Assembly (NCBI GenBank): GCA_027533385.1
Contig: JAPZUE010000009.1
Location: 1 to 64,000, forward strand
Length of the DNA stretch: 64,000 nt
Reading direction: 5' to 3'
Origin: Rhizobium sp.
Lineage (GTDB): Bacteria > Pseudomonadota > Alphaproteobacteria > Rhizobiales > Rhizobiaceae
Numbering within the stretch: position 1 is the stretch's first letter; every line of letters starts with the position of its first letter. The translations under genes were made by a program, and so were the position numbers. Below are positions 19,339 to 29,800 of the stretch, piece by piece. The notes beneath the pieces are model-generated. The model saw nothing but the letters and a program-made list of their open reading frames with translations. It made no database searches and was not told the origin of the DNA.

Positions 19339-20136
19339 ATGCTGTTTCGCCGCGCTGTCCTTGCCGGTCTCTCCGCCCTTGCTCTGTTGCCACTTTCCGC
19401 CCATGCGACCGGCCTGCCGGATCTCGGCGGCAAGACCGTCGTCGTGGTGACGGAAAACGCCTATCCGCCGCTGCAGTTCGTCGATCCCAAGTCGGGCGAG
19501 CAGATCGGCTGGGAATATGATGCGATGAACGAGATCGCCAAGCGGCTGAACTTCAAGGTCGAGTATCAGAATACGTCGTGGGATGCGATGATCCAGGCTG
19601 TTTCCGACGGCCAGTATCAGATCGGCATGACCGGCATCACGATCAAGGAAGACCGCAAGGAGAAGGTTGATTTCTCCGATCCCTACATGCGCTCCGAGCA
19701 GTTCATGCTGGTGCGTGGCGACGAAAGCCGCTTCAGCGATTCCAAGACCTTCGCGGAATTCAAGGATGGTCTCGTCGGCGCGCAGCCGGGTACGACCCCC
19801 TTCTACACGGCCGTCTACGAGATCCTTGATGGCAACGAGCAGAACCCGCGCATCAAGCTGTTCGAAACCTTCGGCGCCACCGTTCAGGCCCTGAAGACGG
19901 GCGACGTCGATGTCGTGCTCACCGATGGCACGGCCGGCAAGGGTTACGTCGATTCCTCGAATGGCGGTCTGAAGCTGATCGGTGGCGCGCTCGGCTCGGA
20001 AGACTTCGGTTTCATCTTCCCGAAGGGCTCGGATCTTGTTGCTCCGGTCAATGCGGCGATTGCCTCGATGAAGGCTGAAGGCACGATCGATGCGCTGAAC
20101 AAGAAGTGGTTCCTCGACTACAAGATGGGCGAATGA
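19339..20136 (+). CDS. Polar amino-acid ABC transporter, substrate-binding protein
   Basis: A 265-residue periplasmic solute-binding protein of family 3. The signal peptide is [19 protein letters not shown] with cleavage near AHAT. Family landmarks are [23 protein letters not shown], and the signature block [23 protein letters not shown] in short runs. The start has GGGAG six bases upstream. The permease follows after 37 nt. The ligand is probably an amino acid but cannot be specified. Confidence 0.93.
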   Translation: MLFRRAVLAGLSALALLPLSAHATGLPDLGGKTVVVVTENAYPPLQFVDPKSGEQIGWEYDAMNEIAKRLNFKVEYQNTSWDAMIQAVSDGQYQIGMTGITIKEDRKEKVDFSDPYMRSEQFMLVRGDESRFSDSKTFAEFKDGLVGAQPGTTPFYTAVYEILDGNEQNPRIKLFETFGATVQALKTGDVDVVLTDGTAGKGYVDSSNGGLKLIGGALGSEDFGFIFPKGSDLVAPVNAAIASMKAEGTIDALNKKWFLDYKMGE

Positions 20137-20173
20137 GCCAGCGGCGTCCCTGCGACCTGAAGGCGGGTGACTG

Positions 20174-20992
20174 ATGGCATTCCAGACCCTTCCACAGGGT
20201 GATCAGAAGGGCGACCGGCCTTGGTGGCTGGTCGCCTTCGTCTTGCTGGCGGTTGCGCTGGCCGGGGTCATCTTCGTCAGCGATCTCTACGCTCAGGTCT
20301 TCAATACCGTGGTGAAAGGTCTCTGGGTGACGATCTTCGTCACGCTCATGGGCTTTTCCCTTGCGACGGCTCTCGGTTTGCTGATTGCGCTGCTTGGCAT
20401 GTCCGACAGTGCGATCCTGCGCCAGATCGCCCGATTCTATGTCGAGGTCGTTCGCGGCATTCCGATCATTGTGCTGCTCTTCTACATCGCGTTTGTCGGC
20501 GCGCCGGGCTTTGTCGCGCTCTACAATCTGGTGATGTCGCCGCTGATCTCTGCAGGTCTGTTCGATGCCATGGTCGTGCGCGACGTCTCCTTGATGTGGC
20601 GCGCAATCATCGCCTTGATGATCGGCTATTCGGCCTTTATCGCCGAGATCTTCCGGGCCGGCATCCAGTCCATCGACAAGGGGCAGATCGAGGCTGCCAA
20701 GGCTCTCGGCTTGAGCCGCAGCCAGCGTTTCCGACTGGTGGTCTTCCCGCAGGCAATCAGGGTCATCTTTCCGCCGCTCTCGAACGACTTTGTCGCGATG
20801 GTAAAGGACAGCTCGCTGGTCTCCGTGCTTGGCGTGGCCGACATCACCCAGATGGCCAAGGTCTACGCGTCCGGTTCATTCCGTTTCTTTGAGACCTATT
20901 CCATCGTTGCCTATGTCTATCTCGTCCTGACCATCGGCCTCTCCATTCTCCTGCGGGGCTTCGAGAAGCGCATGCGGGAGCGCCGCGGATGA
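20174..20992 (+). CDS. Polar amino-acid ABC transporter permease
   Basis: A 272-residue inner-membrane permease of the HisM/GlnP type, with about five transmembrane helices. It has the EAA loop motif (EAAKALGLSRSQRFRLVVFPQAIR, about residues 173-196) that contacts the ATPase. No ATP-binding gene follows; instead a glycosyltransferase gene overlaps its last 4 nt. The ATPase must be supplied in trans, perhaps by another amino-acid ABC system. Confidence 0.93.
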   Translation: MAFQTLPQGDQKGDRPWWLVAFVLLAVALAGVIFVSDLYAQVFNTVVKGLWVTIFVTLMGFSLATALGLLIALLGMSDSAILRQIARFYVEVVRGIPIIVLLFYIAFVGAPGFVALYNLVMSPLISAGLFDAMVVRDVSLMWRAIIALMIGYSAFIAEIFRAGIQSIDKGQIEAAKALGLSRSQRFRLVVFPQAIRVIFPPLSNDFVAMVKDSSLVSVLGVADITQMAKVYASGSFRFFETYSIVAYVYLVLTIGLSILLRGFEKRMRERRG

Positions 20993-21996
20993 GGCTTCCT
21001 TCTCTCGACAGTGCTGCGGCGAGCATCAATCGGGTCCGCTACTATGCGGCGGGGATTGGCCGTCACGCGCTGCCGAGGGAGTGGTTTTTACAACGAAGCA
21101 AGACGATCCTCAGCGATCTGGAAAACGCGCCGGAGCTCGACGAGCTCGTTCGGCGCGCGAACTACTACAACAAGTTGGCACGCGAGGCGGCGAAACCCGG
21201 TGTGCGGCTCGATGCGGTCGACCGCGGCCGGAGCCGCTATTACTTCGATCTCGATGAGTATCTGCGCTACTTTCCCAAGGACCTGAGGGTCAACTATCTC
21301 TTCGGCGACGTGACCTGGGTCCCGAACTCGCCAAGCCTGATCAAAAGCAGGCCGGTTGAGGAGGGGAATGCAAACTCGGTCCTGCTCAATCTCGACAAGC
21401 TTCGCCATTTCCGGCTTTGCGCGGATGAGACGCCCTGGGAGAGCAAGAAACCGATGGCCGTCTGGCGCGGTGCTCTCAACAACCCGCTGCGGTCCGAACT
21501 GCTCGCTCGCCACCAGAACAGTATGCTCGCCGATGTCGGGCATGTCGGGGAGATCAAGGAGGGGTTCGAGCCGAAAGGTTTTCTCAGCCCGAGAGAGCAG
21601 ATGGGCTATCGCTATATCATCTCGATCGAAGGGTTCGACGTCGCAACCAACCTCAAATGGATCATGGCGTCCGGCAGTGTATGCCTGATGCCGAAGGGGC
21701 GTTACGAGACATGGTTCATGGAGGGGGCTCTCGAACCGGACCGGCATTTCATCGAATTGCGCCCCGATTTCAGCGATCTCGAGGAGAAAATCGCAAGGCT
21801 CGAGAGCAATCCGCAATGGGCGCGGGAGATCGTGGCCAATGCGAATGCCTATGTGGCTTCGTTCTGCGACCGAAAAACCGAGCGCAAGATCTCGCTGCTG
21901 GTGCTGCAGAAATATTTCGAGGCAACCGGACAGCTTCCACCGTCCGCCTTCAGCCACCTCTTCTTCGCGCAGCCGAGCGAAGCCCGCCCCTCATGA
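20989..21996 (+). CDS. Glycosyltransferase family 90 (CAP10-like)
   Basis: A 335-residue protein with the GT90/CAP10 hallmarks: KPMAVWRGALNNPLRSELL (about residues 156-174), YRYIISIEGFDVATNLKWIMASGSV (about 204-228) and YETWFMEGALEPDRHFIEL. Bacterial members add sugars to lipopolysaccharide or capsule. There is no signal peptide or membrane span. It overlaps the permease gene by 4 nt (ATGA), so the two are translationally coupled although a common role is not obvious. Confidence 0.87.
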   Translation: MRLPSLDSAAASINRVRYYAAGIGRHALPREWFLQRSKTILSDLENAPELDELVRRANYYNKLAREAAKPGVRLDAVDRGRSRYYFDLDEYLRYFPKDLRVNYLFGDVTWVPNSPSLIKSRPVEEGNANSVLLNLDKLRHFRLCADETPWESKKPMAVWRGALNNPLRSELLARHQNSMLADVGHVGEIKEGFEPKGFLSPREQMGYRYIISIEGFDVATNLKWIMASGSVCLMPKGRYETWFMEGALEPDRHFIELRPDFSDLEEKIARLESNPQWAREIVANANAYVASFCDRKTERKISLLVLQKYFEATGQLPPSAFSHLFFAQPSEARPS

Positions 21997-22000
21997 CGCC

Positions 22001-22894
22001 TCAATAGATGTCGGGCACATACATTTCGGCCGGGACCGGATGGCGGATGTAGTCCGCGTTGCGCACGCGGGCCGGGAGCTCGACCTGCTCTTTCGGTATG
22101 TGCTCGTAAGGCACCTGCTTCAGCAGATGCGCGATCATGTTCAGCCGCGCCTTCTTCTTGTCGACGGCCTGGACCACCCACCAGGGGGCCTCCGGGATAT
22201 GCGTGCGCTCCAGCATCTCTTCCTTGGCGCGGGTATAGCTTTCCCAGTGAATCCGGCTTTCGAGGTCCATGGGTGACAGCTTCCACTGCTTCAGCGGATC
22301 GTTGATGCGCATGCGGAAACGGAATTCCTGCTCCTCGTCGGTGATCGAGAACCAGTATTTGACGAGGATGATCCCGGAGCGGACCAGCATGCGCTCGAAT
22401 TCCGGGACCGAGCGGAAGAACTCCTCCAGTTCATCCGGCGTGCAGAAGCCCATGACACGTTCGACCCCGGCGCGGTTGTACCAGGAGCGGTCGAAGAGGA
22501 CCATTTCGCCAGCCGTCGGCAGATGCTGGACGTAGCGCTGGAAATACCACTGGCTGCGCTCGCGCTCGGTCGGTGCGGGTAGCGCCACGACGCGGCAGAC
22601 GCGCGGGTTGAGCCGCTGGGTGACACGCTTGATCGCCCCACCCTTGCCGGCGGAATCGCGGCCTTCGAAGAGCACGACCATCTTGAGCTTCTTGTATTGG
22701 ACCCAGTCCTGCAGACGCACCAGTTCGTGCTGCAGGCGGAAGAGCTCGCGAAAGTAGACGCGCCGGTCGATGGTCTGTTCCGCCATGCCGTCGGCAACGA
22801 GCTGATCGAGCCGCTCCTCGTCCAGCTGCTGCTCCAGTTCCTCGTCGAAGCTGTCGAGGATTTCGGTCTTGATGCGATGGATGTCTTCGTTCAT
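22001..22894 (-). CDS. ppk2: Polyphosphate kinase 2
   Basis: A 297-residue PPK2-family phosphotransferase that moves phosphate between polyphosphate and nucleotides. Walker A is EGRDSAGKGG at residues 77-86. The lid and Walker B region has LFDRSWYNRAGVERVMGF. The N-terminal helical extension and single kinase domain fit class I enzymes that act on nucleoside diphosphates, but class assignment needs an alignment. Convergent, 4 nt apart, with the GT90 gene. Confidence 0.94.
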   Translation of the reverse strand: MNEDIHRIKTEILDSFDEELEQQLDEERLDQLVADGMAEQTIDRRVYFRELFRLQHELVRLQDWVQYKKLKMVVLFEGRDSAGKGGAIKRVTQRLNPRVCRVVALPAPTERERSQWYFQRYVQHLPTAGEMVLFDRSWYNRAGVERVMGFCTPDELEEFFRSVPEFERMLVRSGIILVKYWFSITDEEQEFRFRMRINDPLKQWKLSPMDLESRIHWESYTRAKEEMLERTHIPEAPWWVVQAVDKKKARLNMIAHLLKQVPYEHIPKEQVELPARVRNADYIRHPVPAEMYVPDIY

Positions 22895-23226
22895 GGCGCG
22901 GGTTCCAGCAAGGCGATCGGGTTCTGACGACGATCAAGCATGCTTGCACGACTGCTTCATGACAGGCGGATGTCAGAGCCGGCGCGAAGCAATTGCCGAC
23001 ATCCTCGAAAACTGGTAAGACCGCGCGCATGGGATCGAAATTCGGATGCCTCGCGAACCAGTTTATCGTGCTGCAGGACCACAAGCGTCTGCCGGCACGC
23101 TTTTTCGCGCGCGTTCAAGGGGCCCTGGCGAGCCTTCGCGGCTGAGCTCCTGCGACCGGACAACCGGCGCGATAAGACCTCACACTTCAAGAAATCCCGT
23201 TACTTCAGTCTGGATGGAACTCACCC
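22895..23226. other. Divergent intergenic region ppk2 / leuC
   Basis: 332 nt without a supportable gene. It must contain the promoters for ppk2 (minus) and leuC (plus). I saw no clear leader peptide, riboswitch or repeat. A short open frame crosses into leuC in another phase and is taken as a shadow. Confidence 0.4.
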
Positions 23227-24636
23227 ATGAGCGCACCTCGCACCCTTTACGACAAGATCTGGGACGACCACGTCGTCGATCGCCAGGACGATGGCACCTG
23301 TCTCCTCTACATCGACCGTCACCTCGTGCATGAAGTGACGAGCCCCCAGGCCTTCGAAGGTCTGCGCATGGCCGGCCGCAAGGTCCGCGCGCCGCAGAAG
23401 ACGCTGGCCGTTGTCGACCACAACGTGCCGACTTCGCCGGATCGCCACCTCGGCATCAAGAACGAGGAAAGCCGCATCCAGGTCGAGGCGCTCGCCAACA
23501 ACGCGGCTGAATTCGGCGTCGAATACTACTCGGCCTCCGACAAGCGTCAGGGCATCGTGCATATCGTTGGTCCGGAACAGGGCTTCACGCTGCCGGGCAT
23601 GACCATCGTCTGCGGCGACAGCCACACCTCGACGCATGGCGCTTTCGGCGCGCTGGCGCATGGTATCGGCACGTCCGAAGTCGAGCACGTGCTCGCGACC
23701 CAGACGCTGATCCAGAAGAAGGCAAAGAACATGCTGGTGCGCGTCGACGGGAAATTGCCCGAAGGCGTCACCGCAAAGGACATCATCCTTGCCATTATCG
23801 GCGAGATCGGCACGGCCGGCGGTACCGGCCATGTCATCGAATTCGCCGGCGAAGCGATCGAGGCGCTGTCGATGGAAGGCCGCATGACCGTCTGCAACAT
23901 GACGATCGAAGGCGGCGCCCGCGCTGGTCTGATCGCGCCGGATGAAAAGACCTTCGAATACATCAAGGGCAAGCCGCGCGCTCCGAAGGGTGAAGCCCTC
24001 GAACAGGCGATCGCCTATTGGAAGACGCTGAAGTCCGACGAAGGCGCGCATTTCGATCGCGTCGTCGTTCTCGATGCCGCCAACCTGCCGCCGATCGTCT
24101 CGTGGGGATCGTCGCCGGAAGACGTCGTCTCGGTTCAGGGCGTCGTTCCGAACCCAGATGATATCCAGGACGAGACGAAGCGCGCTTCCAAGTGGCGTGC
24201 GCTCGACTATATGGGCCTGAAGCCGGGCACCAAGATCACTGATATCGCGATCGACCGAGTCTTCATCGGCTCCTGCACCAATGGCCGTATCGAAGATCTG
24301 CGCGCCGTCGCCAAGGTTGTCGAAGGCAAGAAGGTGGCCTCCACCGTTTCCGCCATGATCGTTCCGGGCTCCGGCCTCGTGAAGGAACAGGCGGAAGCCG
24401 AAGGCCTCGACAAGATCTTCAAGGAAGCCGGTTTCGACTGGCGCGAGCCGGGTTGCTCGATGTGCCTTGCCATGAACGACGACCGCCTGAAGCCGGGCGA
24501 GCGCTGCGCCTCGACCTCGAACCGCAACTTCGAGGGCCGCCAGGGCTTCAAGGGTCGCACGCATCTTGTCTCGCCTGCCATGGCAGCCGCTGCCGCGGTG
24601 GCCGGCCACTTCGTCGATATCCGCGACTTTCACTAA
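23227..24636 (+). CDS. leuC: 3-isopropylmalate dehydratase large subunit
   Basis: A 469-residue aconitase-family subunit of leucine synthesis that, with LeuD, isomerises 2- to 3-isopropylmalate. [4Fe-4S] ligands appear as [11 protein letters not shown] (about residue 348) and PGCSMC (about 409 and 412). Substrate-binding [13 protein letters not shown] and the C-terminal [11 protein letters not shown] are intact. LeuD is not in the window. A strong terminator follows. Confidence 0.97.
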   Translation: MSAPRTLYDKIWDDHVVDRQDDGTCLLYIDRHLVHEVTSPQAFEGLRMAGRKVRAPQKTLAVVDHNVPTSPDRHLGIKNEESRIQVEALANNAAEFGVEYYSASDKRQGIVHIVGPEQGFTLPGMTIVCGDSHTSTHGAFGALAHGIGTSEVEHVLATQTLIQKKAKNMLVRVDGKLPEGVTAKDIILAIIGEIGTAGGTGHVIEFAGEAIEALSMEGRMTVCNMTIEGGARAGLIAPDEKTFEYIKGKPRAPKGEALEQAIAYWKTLKSDEGAHFDRVVVLDAANLPPIVSWGSSPEDVVSVQGVVPNPDDIQDETKRASKWRALDYMGLKPGTKITDIAIDRVFIGSCTNGRIEDLRAVAKVVEGKKVASTVSAMIVPGSGLVKEQAEAEGLDKIFKEAGFDWREPGCSMCLAMNDDRLKPGERCASTSNRNFEGRQGFKGRTHLVSPAMAAAAAVAGHFVDIRDFH

Positions 24637-24664
24637 GTCACAGGACCGACCTGAACCGAGATCG

Positions 24665-24697
24665 ACCGCCCGCTGACACAGCGGGCGGTTTCTTTTT
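24665..24697 (+). terminator. Intrinsic terminator after leuC
   Basis: Perfect 10-bp stem ACCGCCCGCT (24665-24674) and AGCGGGCGGT (24680-24689), loop GACAC, followed by TTCTTTTT. It starts 28 nt after the leuC stop. Confidence 0.88.
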
Positions 24698-24820
24698 GGC
24701 CGCCGGTTGCAAACACAGGTGAAGCGACTATCGTCGCGCTGTCACAAAACTGTCATATGCGGCGCACAGGTCTCTCATGAACATCCACGAACTTCCCCTC
24801 TCGACCCGCAGGCAGCGGTC

Positions 24821-25651
24821 GTGAGTACGGTTGCCGTCGGCCTCGCGCTGCTTGCCGCTATCCTGCATGCGAGCTGGAATGCTTTTTTGAGAACAGGTGC
24901 GGATCGTCTCTGGTCGATCACGGTGATGAGCCTTGCGGGCAGCATCATCTGCCTGCCCTTTCTCTTCATCCTGCCGGTCCCGGGGGCGGCTGCCTGGCCC
25001 TATATTCTGGTCTCGGCGGGCCTGCAGGTGGGTTATAGCCTGTTTCTTGTCGCTGCCTATCGCCATGGAGAGCTTGGCCAGGTCTATCCGATCGTGCGCG
25101 GCACCGTGCCGCTCCTGGTGACGCTTGGCGGTTTCCTGTTCTTCGGAGAGGTTCTCGGGCCGTGGCAGACGCTGGGCGTCGTCATGATCGCGGCCGGCAT
25201 CATGAGCCTGTCGCTCGGCAAGACGAGAGCCGCCACATCCTCGATCCTGTTTGCGCTCGCCACAGGCCTGATCATTGCCTGCTATTCGACGGTGGATTCG
25301 CGCGGCGTGAAAATGGTCGAGCAACCGGCGGCCTATGCGCTCTGGGTTCTCTTTCTCTTCGGCCTGATGATCACGATCGCCTTCGTGATCACCCGCCGGG
25401 GCCTTGTCATCGATCTGAAGTCGTCGGTGACCTGGAAGGCCGTCGGTGGCGGCGTGGTGGCCATGCTGGCCTATGGCCTGGTGGTGGTGGCCTATGCCCA
25501 TGCGCCGGCAGGTCTTGTCACGGCCGTGCGGGAGACGAGCGTCGTCTTTGCCGTCCTGATCGGAGCGCTTCTCTTGGGCGAGCCGCTGACCCTGCGACGC
25601 CTTCTCGCCTGTGTCGTCGTCGCCGGCGGGGCAATCAGCATCAGTCTCTGA
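24821..25651 (+). CDS. EamA/DMT-family transporter
   Basis: A 276-residue inner-membrane protein with about ten transmembrane helices in two EamA halves. The ends of the halves show the typical GEVLGPWQTLGVVMIAAGI and GEPLTLRRLLACVVVAGG. I place the start at GTG 24821 (VSTVAVGLALLAAILHASWN), because the 38 residues open upstream are hydrophilic and unlike the family. Such proteins export or import small metabolites; the substrate is unknown. Confidence 0.88.
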   Translation: MSTVAVGLALLAAILHASWNAFLRTGADRLWSITVMSLAGSIICLPFLFILPVPGAAAWPYILVSAGLQVGYSLFLVAAYRHGELGQVYPIVRGTVPLLVTLGGFLFFGEVLGPWQTLGVVMIAAGIMSLSLGKTRAATSSILFALATGLIIACYSTVDSRGVKMVEQPAAYALWVLFLFGLMITIAFVITRRGLVIDLKSSVTWKAVGGGVVAMLAYGLVVVAYAHAPAGLVTAVRETSVVFAVLIGALLLGEPLTLRRLLACVVVAGGAISISL

Positions 25652-25654
25652 GCA

Positions 25655-25685
25655 GATCAAAAAGAAGCCCCGCGAACGGGGCTTC
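25655..25685 (-). terminator. Intrinsic terminator after bfr
   Basis: On the minus strand GAAGCCCCG, a TTCG tetraloop and CGGGGCTTC (25685 down to 25664) are followed by TTTTT. This is a compact, very stable terminator 22 nt past the bfr stop. It may also stop the convergent EamA transcript. Confidence 0.85.
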
Positions 25686-25706
25686 CATAGGGGTCGTTCG
25701 AGGAGA

Positions 25707-26192
25707 TTACTCTGCCGAATCGGCGGAGTCGGCGTTGAGCTGGCCGTATTTCTCTTCGCCGATCTTGGAGAGAAGCTCCAGCTGGGTCTCGAGGAAGTCG
25801 ATATGGCCTTCTTCGTCGATCAGCAGCTGTTCGAAGATCTTCATCGAGACGTAGTCGCCGGCCTGATAACAGATGTCGCGCGAGGCCTTGTAGGAGGTGC
25901 GGGCGTCGTATTCGCCGGCGAGGTCGGCTTCCAGCACTTCCTTGACGTTCTGGCCGATGCGCAGCGGGGCTACCGTCTGGAGGTTCGGATGGCCTTCGAG
26001 GAAGATGATCCGGTCGATGATCTTGTCAGCATGCTGCATTTCCTCGATCGATTCGGCCCGCTCCTTCTTGGCGAGCTTCGTGTAGCCCCAATCGTTGAGC
26101 AGGCGGTAGTGCAGCCAGTACTGATTGACCGCGCCGAGTTCGAGGAACAGCGCCTCGTTGAGCCGTTCAATGACCTTCGGATCACCCTTCAT
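25707..26192 (-). CDS. bfr: Bacterioferritin
   Basis: A 161-residue haem-containing ferritin subunit for 24-mer iron storage cages. The dinuclear ferroxidase ligands are present: Glu18, Glu51 and His54 in EEMQHAD, with the later Glu and His in [10 protein letters not shown] and [10 protein letters not shown]. Met52 is the haem ligand. The C-terminus is slightly longer than in many homologues and acidic (ADSADSAE). An Irr-type palindrome sits 70 nt upstream, and the Bfd gene lies just upstream on the same strand. Confidence 0.97.
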   Translation of the reverse strand: MKGDPKVIERLNEALFLELGAVNQYWLHYRLLNDWGYTKLAKKERAESIEEMQHADKIIDRIIFLEGHPNLQTVAPLRIGQNVKEVLEADLAGEYDARTSYKASRDICYQAGDYVSMKIFEQLLIDEEGHIDFLETQLELLSKIGEEKYGQLNADSADSAE

Positions 26193-26261
26193 GATGTTCG
26201 TCCCTTGTGTGAAATCAATGATACAACTCTAGCGCCGGTGCCCTGACCTGTCGAGCCTTTT

Positions 26262-26276
26262 TTAGAAGGATTCTAA
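26262..26276 (-). promoter_or_regulatory. Irr-box / iron control element upstream of bfr
   Basis: TTAGAA-GGA-TTCTAA is a perfect 6-bp inverted repeat with 3-bp spacer. This matches the rhizobial iron control element (ICE) bound by Irr, a haem-responsive regulator that represses storage genes such as bfr when iron is low. It is centred about 77 nt upstream of the bfr start. The motif is read directly; the regulator is inferred. Confidence 0.72.
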
Positions 26277-26406
26277 TTCTGGAGAATGGCGTGAAACATT
26301 CATGACAGGGTGCACAACGCGTTCAGGCCCTGTCTTTGCAGCGCCTATGGCCGAAGCTTCGCAATTTCGAGCTGGAATAAGTGGCGGTCTGTTCTGAGGT
26401 GAGGCG

Positions 26407-26751
26407 TCAGCCTGCAGCGCGCTTTGCAACCATCATCGCCTGACGACGCTCGGCGAGCGCGGCCTTCTGCTCTTCATGGAACTGCTTCAGCCGTTCCATG
26501 AAGTTGATGACCTTGGTTTCCTCGGTCTGACGGGCGGCGTGATATTCCTCGGTGGTGCGAATGATGAGATCGACGACATTGGGGAAGCAGCCGCAGCAGC
26601 GACCGCGCTTGCCCATGGCATGGTAGACCTTGCCGGGGACGATCAGCTGCCAACAGTCTTCATCGAGCATCTCGGTGATGACGGCCTTGATGTCCTTGTC
26701 GGTGATGTAATTGCAGCTGCAGACCAGCATGGTCGGGCACTCGTCAAACAT
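26407..26751 (-). CDS. bfd: (2Fe-2S) bacterioferritin-associated ferredoxin-like protein
   Basis: A 114-residue Bfd-like protein. The BFD [2Fe-2S] ligands are CSC at the N-terminus and GRCCGCF about 40 residues on. Bfd reduces ferritin iron so that it can be released. A roughly 40-residue charged helical tail (from about residue 72, with AARQTEETKVINFMERLKQF) extends beyond the compact Bfd domain. The start is uncertain. ATG 26751 is used; ATG 26730 (MLVCSC) would give the usual N-terminus, and a GTG at 26760 has the best-placed AAAGG. Adjacent to bfr, supporting the function. Confidence 0.88.
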   Translation of the reverse strand: MFDECPTMLVCSCNYITDKDIKAVITEMLDEDCWQLIVPGKVYHAMGKRGRCCGCFPNVVDLIIRTTEEYHAARQTEETKVINFMERLKQFHEEQKAALAERRQAMMVAKRAAG

Positions 26752-26845
26752 GACATTCACTGTCGCCTTTCTCTTAAACCAGATGCCCTTTGTCAAGAAA
26801 AATCGCGCAGGCGCGTCAGATGTGATCGCCGGAAAATCAAGCCTG

Positions 26846-29800
26846 TCAGTGGAAATTCCGTCCTTTCGGCATGAGATCCGCCATGGCGCTGCGGCGGGGA
26901 TGGCCGGGCGGCGGGGCTGCGGGCAGAGGCGTGCGGGCAGGCTTTTCCCGTTTCGCCTGGCGTTGATCCACACCCGGGCGGCGCACCTCGTCGGCATGGG
27001 CGAGCGTTTCGAAGCTCTTCAAGTCTTCGAGCAGCAGGCCGAGCCTGGAACTTGCATCGACCAGGTGGTCGGCGACGACATGAATGACCTCGTGCGCCTT
27101 TTGCAGACGCCCGCGCAAGGTGACCAGTCGGGCTCCCATGACGATCGGGCGGTAGCGCTCGAAGACTTTCGGCCAGACGATCACATTGGCCGTTCCGGTT
27201 TCGTCTTCGAGTGTCATGAAGATAACCCCCTTGGCCGAACCCGGCCTCTGGCGGACAAGCACCAGGCCGGCAATCGCCACCTTGGCGCCATGGGGAAGGG
27301 TCTCGAGATCGGCTGCCGATTTCAGCCCCGCCCGCTGCATGGCTTCACGCAGAAACGAGACGGGATGGGCCTTCAGGGAGAAGGTCAGGCTGCGGTAATC
27401 GCTCAACACTTCTTCGCCGGGCAGCATGCGTGGCAGGACCATCTCCGTTTCGCGCTGCAGATCGTCCTCAGGGCTGCTTTCGAAGAGGGGCAGCACTTCG
27501 ACCGCCGCATCCCCATCGAGCGCCTGGGCCGCCCAAAGGGCATCGCGGCGGTTCAGGCCGAGCGAAGAAAAGCAATCCGCATCGGCGAGTTTCTCGATGA
27601 CCGCGCGTGGCAGCCTTGTGCGCAGCCAGAGATCGCGGATGGAATCGTAACCGGCGCCGCGTCTTTCAACCAGATGATCCATGGCCTGTTTCGGCACGCC
27701 CTTGATCTGGCGGAAGCCGAGACGGACCGCTTTCGTCGAGCGAATGACTGACGCCATGGATCGATGCCGGCTGGCGATGCGGGCAGGGTCGAAGGCGCCT
27801 TTCTCCTGCTCGTCTCCTTCCAGAAGACAATCCCAGGCGGAATGGTTGACGTCGACGGGACGGATATCGACGCCGTGTTCGCGCGCATCGCGGACAAGCT
27901 GTGCCGGGGCATAAAAGCCCATGGGCTGGGAATTGAGGATCGCGGCACAGAAGACATCCGGATAGAAGGCCTTGAACCAGCAGGAGACATAAACCAATAG
28001 GGCGAAGGAGGCGGCATGGCTTTCCGGGAAGCCGTATTCGCCGAAGCCTTCGATCTGGCTGAAGCAGCGGGCGGCGAAATCCGGATCGTAGCCATTGGCC
28101 ACCATGCCCTCGATCATGCGCTTCTGAAAGCTCGAGACCTGGCCGGTGCGGCGGAAGGTGGCCATGGCACGGCGCAGCTTGTCGGCCTCTCCCGGGGTGA
28201 AGCCGGCAGCCGTGATGGCGATCTGCATCGCCTGCTCCTGGAAGAGGGGGACACCCAGCGTGCGCTTGAGAACCGTGCGCAGTTCATCGCTTGGATAGTC
28301 GATCGGACGACCGGCGAGCTTGTCCTCCCGTCGCTTCAGATAGGGATGAACCATGTTGCCCTGGATGGGGCCGGGCCGGACGATCGCCACCTCGATCACC
28401 AGATCATAGAATTCGCGGGGCTTCAATCGCGGCAGCATGCTCATCTGGGCCCGGCTTTCGATCTGGAAGACGCCGATCGTATCGGCACGGCAGATCATGT
28501 CGTAGACTTCGGGGCGTTGGTCTTCGTTGATCGAGGCGAGGGTTTCCTCGATGCCATAATGGGCGGAGAGGAGCTTGAAGGCCTTGGCAAGGCAGGTGAG
28601 CATGCCGAGCGCCAGCACATCGATCTTCAGAATCTTCAGCGTGTCGAGATCGTCCTTGTCCCATTCGACCATGAAACGCCCATCGGCCGTGTTCATGATC
28701 GGGACGACTTCGTCCAGGCGGTCGCGGGTGATGACGAAGCCGCCGACATGCTGTGAGAGATGGCGTGGGAAACCCTGCATGGCCTGGGCATAGGACAGAA
28801 CCCGGCGGGTCGTCGGATCCTTGAGGTCGAGGCCTGCGGCATTCGCCTGTTCCTCGGTGAAATCGCTCGTCCACCAGCCCCAGATCGATCCGGCCAGCGC
28901 CGATTGTACGTCTTCCGACAATCCGAAGGCCTTGGCGACTTCGCGGCCGGCAGAGCGGGCGCGGTAGCTGATCACGGCCGCCGTCAGGGCGGCATGTTCC
29001 TTGCCATAGGTGTCATAGATGAAGCGGATCACATCCTCGCGCTTCTCATGCTCGAAATCGACGTCGATATCCGGTGGCTCGTCGCGTTCGGTGGAGATGA
29101 AACGGTCGAACAGAAGGGTCGTCTTCTGCGGGTCGACCTCGGTGATGCCAAGGCAGAAGCAGACGGCGGAATTGGCGGCCGAGCCGCGCCCCTGGCAGAG
29201 GATGCCTGCCTTTCGGGCATGGCAGACGATGCGGTAGACGGTGAGGAAATAGGGTTCGTAGCGCTTCTCGGCGATCAGCTTCAGTTCGTAATCGAGGAGG
29301 CCGAGCACCTTGCGCGGAATGCCGTCCGGATAGCGTCTGCTGGCGCCTTCATAGGTCAGCCGCCGCAAGGCCAGGGCTGGAGATTCGCCATCGAAGATCT
29401 CGTCTGGATACTGGTGTGACAGTTCATCCAGAGAAAACTGAAGCCGGCTAAAGAAATTGACGTTGTTGTCGAGAGCTTCCGGCCAGGCGCGCAACAGACG
29501 GGCCATTTCGGCCGGGCTCTTCAGGTGCCGCTCCGCATGGGCATGCAGGCGAAGCCCTGCTTCGGCGATCGTGACATGCTCGCGGATGGCGACGACCACG
29601 TCGGCTACTGGTTTTCGGTCCGGGGCGTGATAGAGCGCGTCATTCGTGGCAATCAGCGGGATCCGCAGCCGCCTGGAAATTCCGTTGAGTTCCGCAAACG
29701 TCTTTTCGTCGAAACCGTCATGGCGGGGCACGAGCGCCAGATACAGACGATCCCCCAACCGATGACGGATGGACGAGAGGCTTGCCTCGAAGGCGTCGAC

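Noticed and set aside
23221..24633. 470-codon minus-strand frame opposite leuC
   Set aside because: Mirrors leuC exactly in extent; no family features.
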